The notes under the pieces are model-generated. The model searched no databases. It was not told where the DNA came from and saw only the letters and a program-made list of their open reading frames with translations. Below are positions 18,359 to 27,100 of a stretch of DNA of 64,000 bases, in pieces (the first letter of the stretch is position 1; each line of letters opens with the position of its first letter). A program made the translations under genes and the position numbers. Source of the stretch: DATCYX01 sp963714425 (GTDB taxonomy: Bacteria > Chloroflexota > Anaerolineae > Anaerolineales > UBA4823); contig CAVQOI010000013.1 in NCBI GenBank assembly GCA_963714425.1, forward strand, positions 11,179 to 75,178, in the 5' to 3' direction.

Positions 18359-19468
18359 CTATATTCTCCTTGGCAACCCCCATCCTTCGATGTTGACCAT
18401 TTCTGGAGACTCGGGCCAGACGCCCGGGATGGAAGTGCTGCAGTTGGGGCAGGTCCCTCCTCCCGTGAGGTGGTATTCCTTTATGATATAGCCCATCCGC
18501 CGGATCAACAGCTTGCGACACTTCGGGCAATGCGTGTTTTCATACTCATCCACGTACCCCGGCAGGTTACCTGCATAGACGTAATTTAGGCCGGCTTCCA
18601 CACCGATCTCGGCTGCGCGCAGCAATGTGCGAACAGACGTAGTAGGGGGCTCGGTCATCTTGTAATCGGGGTGGAATGCGGTGACATGCCAGGGGATATC
18701 CGCCGAGACGGAGCGGATGAACTGCGCAGCATCCATCAGCTCTTCGGTGCTGTCGTTGAATCCCGGCACCACCAGGGTGACTACCTCGACCCATAGTCCC
18801 AAATCGTGGGCGCTGCGGATGGTCTCTAGGACATGCTCAAGCACACCCCCGAGCTGGCGATAGCGTTTATCCTGCATGGTCTTCAGGTCGATCTTATAGC
18901 CCACGATATAGGGGCGCAGGAATTCCAGCGCCTCGGGTGTGGCATTTCCGTTGGAGATAAATACACATTGCAATCCGGCGGCGCTGGCTACCTTGAAGAT
19001 GCCCGCTGCCCACTCGGAAGTGATCAGTGGCTCGTTATAGGAGGATGCGATCACCCTGGCGCCGCTACGCTGGGCGTATTCTAGCAACTGGTCGGGCGTA
19101 ACGCGGCGGACCAAACCCAGGGATATATCCGAGGCGGGATCACGCATGGCTTGAGATGTGAGGTGATTTTGGCAGTAGGCGCAGTGGAAGTCGCAGCCCA
19201 GCATACCGAACGTCAGGGCGTCGCTGCCGGGCATGAGGTGGTAAAAGGGCTTTTTCTCGACCGGGTCAGCTTGCAAGGCAGCTACGTAACCCCAGGGGAC
19301 GCGCAGCTCGCCACTGTCATTGAAGCGCACCTGGCATATCCCACGCCGGCCTTCACGGATCAGGCAGCGATGCCCGCACGCATAGCAGCGCAGTGCATTG
19401 TCTGGCAAGCGCTCGTAGAGCGTGCCCTCCACCGTCATCTGGTCTAAAACATTAGCCAGGCTGGACAT
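18359..19468 (-). CDS. amrS: AmmeMemoRadiSam system radical SAM enzyme (AmrS)
   Basis: A 369-residue radical SAM protein. The cluster-binding motif is GCDFHCAYCQNHLTSQ (CxxxCxxC), near residues 93-108. An N-terminal CYACGHRCLIREGRRGICQVR segment precedes it, and a C-terminal zinc ribbon (CPKCRKLL...GTCPNCSTSIPG) lies at about 312-348. SYNEPLITSEWAAGIF is the family's conserved post-cluster motif. A strong AAGGAGTG site precedes the ATG. The natural substrate of AmmeMemoRadiSam is not settled. The Memo partner (AmrB) is encoded 20 kb away at 39447; no AMMECR1 (AmrA) gene is seen in this window. Confidence 0.92.
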   Translation of the reverse strand: MSSLANVLDQMTVEGTLYERLPDNALRCYACGHRCLIREGRRGICQVRFNDSGELRVPWGYVAALQADPVEKKPFYHLMPGSDALTFGMLGCDFHCAYCQNHLTSQAMRDPASDISLGLVRRVTPDQLLEYAQRSGARVIASSYNEPLITSEWAAGIFKVASAAGLQCVFISNGNATPEALEFLRPYIVGYKIDLKTMQDKRYRQLGGVLEHVLETIRSAHDLGLWVEVVTLVVPGFNDSTEELMDAAQFIRSVSADIPWHVTAFHPDYKMTEPPTTSVRTLLRAAEIGVEAGLNYVYAGNLPGYVDEYENTHCPKCRKLLIRRMGYIIKEYHLTGGGTCPNCSTSIPGVWPESPEMVNIEGWGLPRRI

Positions 19469-19561
19469 CTTTCACACTCCTTCATTGCAGGAGCCAAAAT
19501 GGTGACCGTAACGCGTGATTTCGATCCGCATCCTGTTATTACTCACCCATTCCGGTTTGTC

Positions 19562-19598
19562 TCCCTCCCCGTTTCGGGGGAGGGGCTGGGGGTGGGGG
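19562..19598. repeat. Dispersed C/G-rich hairpin repeat, copy C
   Basis: CTCCCTCCCCGTTTCGGGGG then AGGGGCTGGGGGTGGGGG, a hairpin upstream of mobA. The right arm is nearly the same as copy D (37991-38028). Confidence 0.55.
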
Positions 19599-19653
19599 TT
19601 TGTATGTTTACTGTATCGATATACTCTATTTATACTATAATAATCACCTAACT

Positions 19654-20268
19654 ATGTTAACTATCGTCATCCAGGCCGGCGGTGAATCCCGCCGAATGGG
19701 GCAGGATAAGGCGCTGGCGCCTTTCCTGGGGGGAACGCTAATTGAACGCGTTATTCAGCGGGTTGCGCGGCTGGCAGACGAAATCATTGTTACAACCAAC
19801 AAGCCTGAGGCGTACTCGTTCCTGGGCTGCGCCCTGGCAGCCGACGTGGTCCCCGGACGCGGCGCATTGGGGGGACTGTATACCGCTCTCAGCGCGGCCA
19901 GCCAGCCGCTGGTGATGGTGGTAGCTTGCGATATGCCCTTCGTAAGTGCACAGATGTTAGCTCACCAGCGCGACTTGCTGATTGAAGGGGGATTCGATGC
20001 CGTCATCCCGCGTACTTCCGGTGGCACCGAACCCTTCCACGCTGTGTATCGTCGTGAGACCTGCCTGCCCTTGGTAATAGATGTTATTCAAGCAGACAAA
20101 TGGCGCGTGGATGCGTGGTATGCCAAGGCTAAGGTGCGCCTGCTCAGCCCCGAGGAGACCGGATCCCTGGACCCCGAAGGGCTGGCGTTTTGGAATGTGA
20201 ACACCCCTGAAGAGCTGGCTGAGGCAGAGCAGAAGGTGGAGAAATTGGATCGGCATGATACCCCCTGA
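19654..20268 (+). CDS. mobA: Molybdenum cofactor guanylyltransferase
   Basis: A 204-residue nucleotidyltransferase opening LTIVIQAGGESRRMGQDKAL, which is the MobA nucleotide-binding motif (GG-S-RMG-DK). VVPGRGALGGLYTAL and VVACDMPFV (metal Asp) follow, then the C-terminal FWNVNTPEELAEAE. It attaches GMP to molybdopterin to make the bis-MGD cofactor of enzymes such as formate dehydrogenases and nitrate reductases, none of which is encoded here. The ATG at 19654 is chosen because the family starts there; upstream codons are AT-rich and promoter-like. No clear Shine-Dalgarno is present. Confidence 0.9.
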   Translation: MLTIVIQAGGESRRMGQDKALAPFLGGTLIERVIQRVARLADEIIVTTNKPEAYSFLGCALAADVVPGRGALGGLYTALSAASQPLVMVVACDMPFVSAQMLAHQRDLLIEGGFDAVIPRTSGGTEPFHAVYRRETCLPLVIDVIQADKWRVDAWYAKAKVRLLSPEETGSLDPEGLAFWNVNTPEELAEAEQKVEKLDRHDTP

Positions 20269-20534
20269 ATTGAAATCTTTCAGGCTGCGTCTGAGCCGGT
20301 TTATCGAATATTCACCACAATCATAACTGAGATCGATGTTGATGATCTGTCATGCAAAAAAATATAGTCCTTTGGTATTATTGACTGTTATGAAATTAAC
20401 ACTATAATACAACTAATCGTGCCACTGCGCTCGATGACTGGGTGCGTGGTGCGTCCGCGCTCAAGATTGTCAAGAGGTTACAACAATCGATTGCCTGCTC
20501 AAGAACCTAGAAGAGAATTAGAAGGAGGTCTGTG

Positions 20535-20948
20535 ATGGCACACATGCGTAAGATTGCAATTCCGGTTGTGGTCGTATTCACCGTTTTGGTGCTCCTGACG
20601 ACCACTGTAATGGCGACCAGCCCATTCGTTGGCAAATGGACAGCCACCGATATCTTTGATGGCAGCCAGATGCGCTTGATTATCAAACCCTTCGGTGAAA
20701 AATTCGTCTTTCAGTACCACGACCGAGGTGCAAGTGTCTGCGGAGTAGACGAGAAAGGCAATCCGCTCTACCCAGGGATTGGCATGGGGCAAGGAGTGGT
20801 GAAGGAAAACAAATTCGATGGCGGCATGAAGTTTTACTGCACCCAGGAGCTTATATTCATCGGTAAGTTCCAAATCCAGCTTGAATACGACGCGAGGACC
20901 GATACGCTATTGGATAATCTCGGAAACGTGTGGACGCGAGCCAATTGA
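20535..20948 (+). CDS. Small secreted protein of unknown function
   Basis: A 137-residue protein. Residues 4-27 (MRKIAIPVVVVFTVLVLLTTTVMATS) are a signal peptide with a likely cut after ALA-like MAT. The mature part is beta-rich: SPFVGKWTATDIFDGSQMRLIIKPFG, KFVFQYHDRGASVCG, and TQELIFIGKFQIQLEYDARTDTLLDNLGNVWTR. The GKW start and alternating strands resemble small lipocalin- or META-like extracytoplasmic domains. Two cysteines may pair. GGAGG lies 8 nt upstream of the ATG; a GTG three bases earlier is also possible. It stands alone. A function cannot be assigned. Confidence 0.7.
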   Translation: MAHMRKIAIPVVVVFTVLVLLTTTVMATSPFVGKWTATDIFDGSQMRLIIKPFGEKFVFQYHDRGASVCGVDEKGNPLYPGIGMGQGVVKENKFDGGMKFYCTQELIFIGKFQIQLEYDARTDTLLDNLGNVWTRAN

Positions 20949-21000
20949 TCGAATAATTGTTTTGCGCTGTTCATTCAGTGTCTTGAGCGAAACGATCCCT

Positions 21001-21028
21001 GCACCCCGCTCTGTTATTCAGCGGGGTG
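21001..21028 (+). terminator. G/C-rich hairpin between the secreted-protein and APC genes
   Basis: A perfect 10-bp stem, GCACCCCGCT / AGCGGGGTGC, with an 8-nt loop, 52 bp after the stop at 20948. It has no T-run, so it may be a weak terminator or an element protecting mRNA ends. It also argues that the GTG inside its right arm (21026) is not the start of the next gene. Confidence 0.5.
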
Positions 21029-21046
21029 CAGGCTTATAATGAGCAT

Positions 21047-22885
21047 GTGTTTTCTCGAGCCTGGCACCTGATCATTGGCTCGCCGCTTCCCACCTGGGAA
21101 ATGGCGCATAAGCGCCTAAATAAAATCAGGGCGCTTGCGGCATTTTCACCTGATGCGCTATCCTCGATTGCGTATGCCAACCAGGAGATATTCCTGGGGC
21201 TGGTCGTTGCGGGCAGCGCCGGGCTTGTCTATTCCTTCCCCATCGCACTCACCATTGCCATACTATTAGGCATCGTAGCTCTATCGTATCACCAGACAAT
21301 CCACGGCTACCCCTCTGGCGGCGGATCCTACGTCGTCTCCCGGCACAACCTAGGTGAGCTGCCAGGTTTGGTGGCGGGCGGTGCCTTGATGATCGATTAT
21401 GTTCTCACGGCGGCTGTCAGCCTCACTGCCGGCGTGGAGGCCATTGCCTCTGCCGTCCCAGAGTTATGGGAATACCGCGCAGAGGGCGCATTAATCCTGC
21501 TTGTTGTGATCACACTGATCAACCTGCGTGGTGTTCAAGAATCGGGCAGCGCTATGTCTGTGCCCGTTTACCTGTTTCTATTCACATTTATCGGAATGCT
21601 CTTCTTTGGCTTTACGCGTGCTCTGTTTGAAGGACCGGGCACTTTCGACAGCACTGCCCCTGCCGCCATACAACCCTTGGCGATCTTCCTGGTGTTGCAC
21701 GCATTCGCTTCGGGCAGCACTGCCCTGACCGGCATCGAGGCCATTTCCAATGGAGTCCCGGCCTTCAAGCCGCCAGAAGCGCGCAACGCAGGGCGCACTC
21801 TGATTGTGATGGCTGTGTTGATGGGTTTCTTGTTTGTTGGGAGTATTGGGCTGACGCAGTATTTTGGCGTGGTCGCCGGGCATCAGGAGACCATCTTGTC
21901 TGCCCTGGCGCGGCGCATCCTTGGGGATGGGGTTGGGTATTATACCGTTCAAATCAGCACCCTGCTCATCCTGGCGGTGGCTGCCAACACCAGTTTCTCT
22001 GGCTTTCCGCGCCTGGCTTCGATCATGGCTCAAGATGGCTTTTTACCCCGCCAGCTCTACAACCTGGGCGACCGGCTGGTCTACTCGAATGCCATGTTGC
22101 TGCTGGCAGCCATGACGGGGGTTTTGATCCTTGCGTTTAAGGGCGATTCCCATTCGTTGGTGCCGCTCTTTGCTGTGGGCGCTTTCCTGGCGTTCACAAT
22201 GTCACAAACGGGTATGGTCGTGCACTGGCTGCGCCAGCGTGGGGCAGGTTGGCGGCTCAAGGGTGCCATCAATGGGCTTGGCGCGCTGACGACTGCAACG
22301 ACGCTGGCCGTCGTCGCGTTTGCCAAATTCCTGGATGGCGCGTGGTTCACCCTGGTACTCATCCCTTGCTTGATGTACATCTTCATAAAGATCAAGAGCC
22401 ATTATGCAGATGCGGCTCAAGAGCTGACCCTGCGCGGCCTTCCGCCCTCTTTACGCCCTGCGCCTCCTTTGCGCTTGGTGATGCCCATTTCTGGAGTTAA
22501 TCGTGCGGTCATTGATGCGGTCAATTACGCTCGTGCCATCTCCAACCGACTTACAGTCGTATATATCGAAGTTGAGCCTGGGAGTGGTGAGACAATGCAG
22601 AAGAAATGGAAAGAATGGTTCCCAGACCTGCCGCTGGTTGTTGTACCCTCGCCCTACCGCTCGATTATTGGACCGCTGCTCGAATTTCTGGACCGGTACG
22701 ATGCTGAGTGCCACGACGGACAGCTGGCAGCGGTGGTTTTGCCAGAGATCGTCCCGGCAAAAACCTGGCAGGCGGTGCTTCACAACCAGAGCGCATGGTT
22801 GATTAAAGCCGCCCTGCTTTACCGCAGGCGCCTGCACGGTTTCCAGCGTGTTATCATTGACGTGCCTTTCCACCTGAAGCGATGA
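21047..22885 (+). CDS. APC superfamily amino acid/polyamine-type permease with C-terminal cytosolic domain
   Basis: About 612 residues. The N-terminus reads RLNKIRALAAFSPDALSSIAYANQEIFLGL, the signature of the large APC permeases annotated as amino acid or KUP-like transporters. Twelve or so hydrophobic helices run to about residue 440 (for example GGGSYVVSRHNLGELPGLVAGGALMIDYVLT). The last about 160 residues are soluble and begin PLRLVMPISGVNRAVIDAVNYARAISNRLTVVYIEVEPG, resembling a universal-stress-protein-like fold. I prefer the GTG at 21047 over that at 21026, which lies in a hairpin. Substrate unknown. Confidence 0.82.
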   Translation: MFSRAWHLIIGSPLPTWEMAHKRLNKIRALAAFSPDALSSIAYANQEIFLGLVVAGSAGLVYSFPIALTIAILLGIVALSYHQTIHGYPSGGGSYVVSRHNLGELPGLVAGGALMIDYVLTAAVSLTAGVEAIASAVPELWEYRAEGALILLVVITLINLRGVQESGSAMSVPVYLFLFTFIGMLFFGFTRALFEGPGTFDSTAPAAIQPLAIFLVLHAFASGSTALTGIEAISNGVPAFKPPEARNAGRTLIVMAVLMGFLFVGSIGLTQYFGVVAGHQETILSALARRILGDGVGYYTVQISTLLILAVAANTSFSGFPRLASIMAQDGFLPRQLYNLGDRLVYSNAMLLLAAMTGVLILAFKGDSHSLVPLFAVGAFLAFTMSQTGMVVHWLRQRGAGWRLKGAINGLGALTTATTLAVVAFAKFLDGAWFTLVLIPCLMYIFIKIKSHYADAAQELTLRGLPPSLRPAPPLRLVMPISGVNRAVIDAVNYARAISNRLTVVYIEVEPGSGETMQKKWKEWFPDLPLVVVPSPYRSIIGPLLEFLDRYDAECHDGQLAAVVLPEIVPAKTWQAVLHNQSAWLIKAALLYRRRLHGFQRVIIDVPFHLKR

Positions 22886-23214
22886 TCCGGCAAAGATTTT
22901 AGCCATCGAAATCGAATCCCCGGCATGGTTGCAGAAGTGTTTTGCCACCATCCCATGGCAGATGCAAGGGGAGTATGGGAGCTAAGCCAATCCGGTACAC
23001 TGCATGACCTTCACCCGGTAGGACCGCAGCTGCTCTGCTTCCTACTTGAATGCCATGATGAACACGAGGCTTTTTGTGTTCTACCGACATAATCTCTTGT
23101 GCAGGCGAGGGGAATTGACTTTGAAATAATCCCTCTCACCCCTTACCCCCGGATATCCCTGGCTGTTTGTACAACTGGGTTGATGGGAAAAGAGCCATTC
23201 GAGTGAAATGACCA
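22886..23214. other. 329-bp intergenic region without a recognisable gene
   Basis: I see no credible coding region, RNA or terminator. A TTGACT-like box lies near 23116 and a C-rich stretch at 23134-23158 resembles a degraded copy of the dispersed repeats. Confidence 0.4.
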
Positions 23215-24561
23215 ATGAAACCACCAAAATACTTTATTTATCCATCATCGAACGATAAACCGAAGCTTACCAATCGCTTAACCCTTCTTGTAGTCACCAT
23301 CTTGATGTCATTCTCGCCTCTGAAGGTCATTACACCTCTCGCTCGCGCCCAGCAGGAGATCTGTACGATGCCCGACCGTCATGTGGCAACGCCGCTCACG
23401 GAGCTCGGGGATGCCCTGTATGCGCGTATGGACGGGCAGTCTACGAACTTTAGCGGTGGGCTTTACCCGGATGGCAGCAACACCCGACCTCCCGAGCATG
23501 AAGCTGCTGGTCTGAAGATTGCCTCCCAGATCGTGCCCCTTAACCTGGAGGGCGAGCAGGACCCCGGCGGCAGCATTGTCATTATCTCGCTTGGTATGTC
23601 GAACACGCTGGCTGAGTGGTTTCCCTTCATTGATCTGGCTCGCAGGCACCCCGATATCAATCCCAGCATCTTTTTCATTAACGGAGCGCAGGGAGGGCAG
23701 ACTGCTGAGAAGTGGGTGAATGTTGATGCTCCTACCTGGGGGCGCATCGATGATGAACTGGCTAGATATGGCCTCACTCCCGCCCAGGTGCAGGTTGCCT
23801 GGATCAAACAAACCCTGACCCGTGCAGGCGGGTTCCCCGCCAAAGCACAGGAGCTGCAGACTGCTCTAGAGGCGACTGTCCAAAACTTGATAGCGCGTTA
23901 TCCCAATATCCGCATAGCTTACCTATCCAGCCGCACGCGATCCTTTACTTACTTCAGAGGCCTCAGCCCTGAGCCGGTAGCTTATGAGACGGGATTTTCG
24001 GTCAAATGGTTGATCGAAAAGCAAATTATGGGAGACCCTGCCCTCAACTATGACCCATCCAAAGGTGATGTCAAAGCGCCATACCTCTCCTGGGGCCCGT
24101 ATCTGTGGATTGATGGCGGTAACCCGCGCCTCGATGGTCGTGTGTGGCTGGCTGAGGATATGACCTCCGATTGCACACACCCATCTGAGCAGGGAAGCAA
24201 CAAAGTGGCTGAGATGTTGCTCGAATTCTTCTTGAGCGACACGGTCGCGGCTCCCTGGTTTTTGTCCAGAACTAATGCAGCTGCCTCTACCCAGACATCG
24301 CTGGCGCCCCCCGCAACCGATACGCCATCTCCAACGCGCACCTTTACGCCTGAGCCCACTCACATTTCTACTGTGGATGTCGCGCCGGTTGCAACACAGC
24401 AGCCCACGATCCGCGCGGACCGTGTATATCCCCAACCGCCCACACAGTCGCCAACTGACGCAGTACCCTCATCGATCCCCGTGGTAAACTATGCCCTCGT
24501 GGCTGTGTTATTGTTTGCTGGGGGATTGGCTGCCAGGTGGATATTGTTCCGCAAACGTTGA
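23215..24561 (+). CDS. Surface-anchored SGNH-hydrolase-like protein
   Basis: A 448-residue protein. Residues 1-45 form a long signal sequence (hydrophobic RLTLLVVTILMSF, cleavage likely after ARA). The ectodomain resembles an SGNH esterase: IVIISLGMSNT with a possible nucleophile Ser, FFINGAQGGQ, IAYLSSRTRS and DCTHPSEQG, where Asp and His fit the block V D-x-x-H motif near residues 318-321. A Thr/Pro-rich spacer from about 365 leads to one C-terminal TM (YALVAVLLFAGGLAARWILF) and a basic tail RKR, so the enzyme is tethered outside the cell. The substrate, probably an ester of a polysaccharide or lipid, is not known. Confidence 0.72.
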   Translation: MKPPKYFIYPSSNDKPKLTNRLTLLVVTILMSFSPLKVITPLARAQQEICTMPDRHVATPLTELGDALYARMDGQSTNFSGGLYPDGSNTRPPEHEAAGLKIASQIVPLNLEGEQDPGGSIVIISLGMSNTLAEWFPFIDLARRHPDINPSIFFINGAQGGQTAEKWVNVDAPTWGRIDDELARYGLTPAQVQVAWIKQTLTRAGGFPAKAQELQTALEATVQNLIARYPNIRIAYLSSRTRSFTYFRGLSPEPVAYETGFSVKWLIEKQIMGDPALNYDPSKGDVKAPYLSWGPYLWIDGGNPRLDGRVWLAEDMTSDCTHPSEQGSNKVAEMLLEFFLSDTVAAPWFLSRTNAAASTQTSLAPPATDTPSPTRTFTPEPTHISTVDVAPVATQQPTIRADRVYPQPPTQSPTDAVPSSIPVVNYALVAVLLFAGGLAARWILFRKR

Positions 24562-24819
24562 ATCTAGCATATCAGATCCTCCTCATAAAGTGGGAAACAT
24601 GTCGTGCTCATCTGGCAATCTCGCTGCGCGTATATCCATAGGACTAACGAACCACAAACTATCAATGATAATCACTACCCAAATTGTCAAATAATATGTA
24701 TAATAGAAAGGTAATTAATCTGGACTTATTTTTGAGAATTTGCTCACAAGGTGTGTAGCCCCTCTCCCCTGGTCTGGGTTCCAATTTAGTATAGTATGAG
24801 GAATGGGTGGGTGTAGTTT

Positions 24820-26805
24820 ATGAATTTTCCTGTTGGCAGTAAACCTAAAAAGTCTGGATTTTTCTGGATATCAGCATTGCTGCTGTTTATCCTTACCGTC
24901 GGTCCTGGGATTACCCCCACTCGCGCCGACGCAGGTCTGGCCCTGGAGTTTGATGGCGTGAACGACTACGCCGCCCTTGGAGATACAGGCGATTTGATGG
25001 GGACAGACGCCTGGGTCGACAACGTGACTGTGAGCCTGTGGTTGCGCCTGACCAGCCCGACTGCACCAACAACCTCACCACCCGCGGGTGCTCTTATCCT
25101 GGGTGTCGATTATCCACGCTTGTTCAGTATCAACCGAGCTGTGTTTAATGGGCAGGATAAAATCTGGCTTTGGAACGCCGACGGTGGCTCAGTCGACATC
25201 CTGGGTATCGATTTTGTCGTCGGAGAGTGGATGCACATTGCCCTGGTGCATTCAGGAGGCATGCTTTATGCTTACAGAAACGGCGCACTTGTAGGTTCTA
25301 TCGCCAGTGACACGACCAATGTGCCCAATCAGGGCGCAGGCGATGGCAGGATCTTTATTGCCGGATCCGGGCGCTCCAACCCAGCGATGTATATACAGGG
25401 GCAGATCGATGAAGTCAGCATCTGGAATATGGGTCTGGACGAAGCCACCATTATGGATTGGTGGGATCGTGAAATCACACCAGATCACCCTTACCGCGCC
25501 AACCTGGCTGCCTATTACCAGATGACGGATGGCTTCGGAGCAGTGTTGAGCGACAACAGCGGTAACGGGCATACCGCCAGTCTCAATGGCGGCATGTCGA
25601 ATGCCAACTGGGTCCCCTCAGGAGCTCTAGGAGGTGGACCACCAGCTGAAACACCCACCCCCACTATTACTACCCAGCCGCCTACTCCTACCCCAACGTC
25701 CACACCTGCGGGTCCAACTTTTACACCAACCAACACCTCCGAGCCACCTACGCCAACGGAGACTTTTACACCTGAACCACCCACCAACACGCCTACAGAT
25801 ACGCAAGAACCTCCAACTGCTACAAGCACGGCGACAGCGACCATGACTGATCAGCCGCCCACAGCAACTGCAACCGCAACTCTAGTGCCGCCGTCGCCTA
25901 CGTCGACGAGTACCTTCACGCCCACATTTACCCCATCTGCGACTCAGGTGCTGCCGTCGCCTACGTCGACGGGTACCTTCACCCCCACATTTACCCCAAC
26001 GCAGACACAGCTACCCCCTTCGCCGACTGCTACATTCACTCCCACACCACCGACTTCGACGCCGACCCCACCCCCAACGGGCAGCGGCTATGCACTCAAG
26101 TTTGACGGCTCCAATGACTATGTCAGGCTGTACGAGACGGCGCATATGATGGGTACGGGGTGGGAGAGCACCAAGACGGTCAGCTTATGGGTGCGTCCAA
26201 CTGGTCCAACCCCAGTGTGTGCCTATAACTCCGTGGCATTTTGCGACAACATATTTGGCGATCGCCCACGCTGGTGGGGCATCGCCCGCGGCCAGGTCTT
26301 AGGTCAGGATCGTATCTGGATCTTCAACGCCGATGGCGGCTTTTTATCTTACATGGATCAGATCGGAATCACATATACTCCGGGAGAGTGGGTGCATATC
26401 AGCCTGGTGCACAGCAATGAGCAAATGACTGTCTATAAGAATGGGCTTGAGGTGGGTACGATTTTCACTGGACCTACTCAGCAGCCCAACACTGGCGCGT
26501 ATCCCGTCCTGCATCTGGGGGGTATCATTAACAACGCCTCGCGCAACTGGACGTTTGAAGGCCAGATCGACGCGGTTAAGATCTGGAATTTCGCCCTGTC
26601 CCCCAGCCAGGTCTTGCAGGACATAAACCAGGTGCTCAGCGGCACAGAGCCAGGCTTGGTGGCATACTACCGCATGTCGGACGGCTCCGGCACACTGCTC
26701 ACGGATAACAGCGCCAATTACTGGGATGGCGTTCTCTTCGATGGGGGTGTAGGCGTGCCACCGGATGGCTCGCCGCCCCAATGGGAGCCGCCGGGCATCG
26801 ACTGA
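24820..26805 (+). CDS. Secreted protein with two LamG/concanavalin-like domains joined by a Thr/Pro-rich linker
   Basis: A 661-residue protein. It has a signal peptide (FFWISALLLFILTVGPGITPTRADA), then a first LamG-type domain at about 38-260 (LALEFDGVNDYAALGDTG ... GQIDEVSIWNMGLD). A linker of nearly pure T/P/S follows at about 272-425, then a second LamG domain at 426-640 (YALKFDGSNDYVRLYETA ... GQIDAVKIWNFALSPSQV). The two domains match each other closely, so they arose by duplication. LamG domains bind carbohydrate or protein ligands. There is no TM or sorting signal at the C-terminus, so it is probably released or held non-covalently. No enzyme domain is visible. Confidence 0.85.
   Translation: MNFPVGSKPKKSGFFWISALLLFILTVGPGITPTRADAGLALEFDGVNDYAALGDTGDLMGTDAWVDNVTVSLWLRLTSPTAPTTSPPAGALILGVDYPRLFSINRAVFNGQDKIWLWNADGGSVDILGIDFVVGEWMHIALVHSGGMLYAYRNGALVGSIASDTTNVPNQGAGDGRIFIAGSGRSNPAMYIQGQIDEVSIWNMGLDEATIMDWWDREITPDHPYRANLAAYYQMTDGFGAVLSDNSGNGHTASLNGGMSNANWVPSGALGGGPPAETPTPTITTQPPTPTPTSTPAGPTFTPTNTSEPPTPTETFTPEPPTNTPTDTQEPPTATSTATATMTDQPPTATATATLVPPSPTSTSTFTPTFTPSATQVLPSPTSTGTFTPTFTPTQTQLPPSPTATFTPTPPTSTPTPPPTGSGYALKFDGSNDYVRLYETAHMMGTGWESTKTVSLWVRPTGPTPVCAYNSVAFCDNIFGDRPRWWGIARGQVLGQDRIWIFNADGGFLSYMDQIGITYTPGEWVHISLVHSNEQMTVYKNGLEVGTIFTGPTQQPNTGAYPVLHLGGIINNASRNWTFEGQIDAVKIWNFALSPSQVLQDINQVLSGTEPGLVAYYRMSDGSGTLLTDNSANYWDGVLFDGGVGVPPDGSPPQWEPPGID
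25891..25998 (+). repeat. 63-bp in-frame tandem duplication in the Thr/Pro linker
   Basis: A 45-bp unit beginning CCGTCGCCTACGTCGACG at 25891 recurs at 25954 with two mismatches, giving a 63-bp (21-codon) period. A third, more diverged copy may follow. The high identity suggests a recent duplication. Confidence 0.8.
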
Positions 26806-26858
26806 TCCGTCGGAATTTTATTCCTCAGACGGACACGTTCTCAATCGAATGCAACCGT

Positions 26859-26915
26859 AATCCGAGGTCTTAAGGTCTGCCCTTAACATGGCGGCACCGC
26901 GAATGACCTCGGATT
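26859..26915 (+). terminator. 11-bp inverted repeat after the LamG gene
   Basis: AATCCGAGGTC (26859-26869) and GACCTCGGATT (26905-26915) are exact inverted copies with a 35-nt loop, followed by an AT-rich stretch with short T-runs. It may terminate the LamG transcript. The long loop makes this uncertain. Confidence 0.45.
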
Positions 26916-27100
26916 TCTGAATTATTTTCTTAGAACGTATTTTCTAAATTTCATATGCGATTCTAACACTCCTCTGGCACCTGCCAAGCTGGTGGAATGT
27001 TATAATCCATTCAAATAAGTTGAAACTTTTGGCAAGCAGCAGATCGCTTGCCTTCGTGTGTTGGCCTTAACAGGCTAATATTGAGGAAGGGAAACAGCAT

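Noticed and set aside
25515..25844. Val/Gly-rich minus-strand frame opposite the LamG linker
   Set aside because: It is the antisense shadow of the Thr/Pro repeat, with low-complexity sequence.
26859..27100. CIRCE/HrcA or CtsR control of clpC
   Set aside because: Only one half of a CIRCE-like AACACTC was seen near 26966; no inverted second half and no CtsR heptad repeat.
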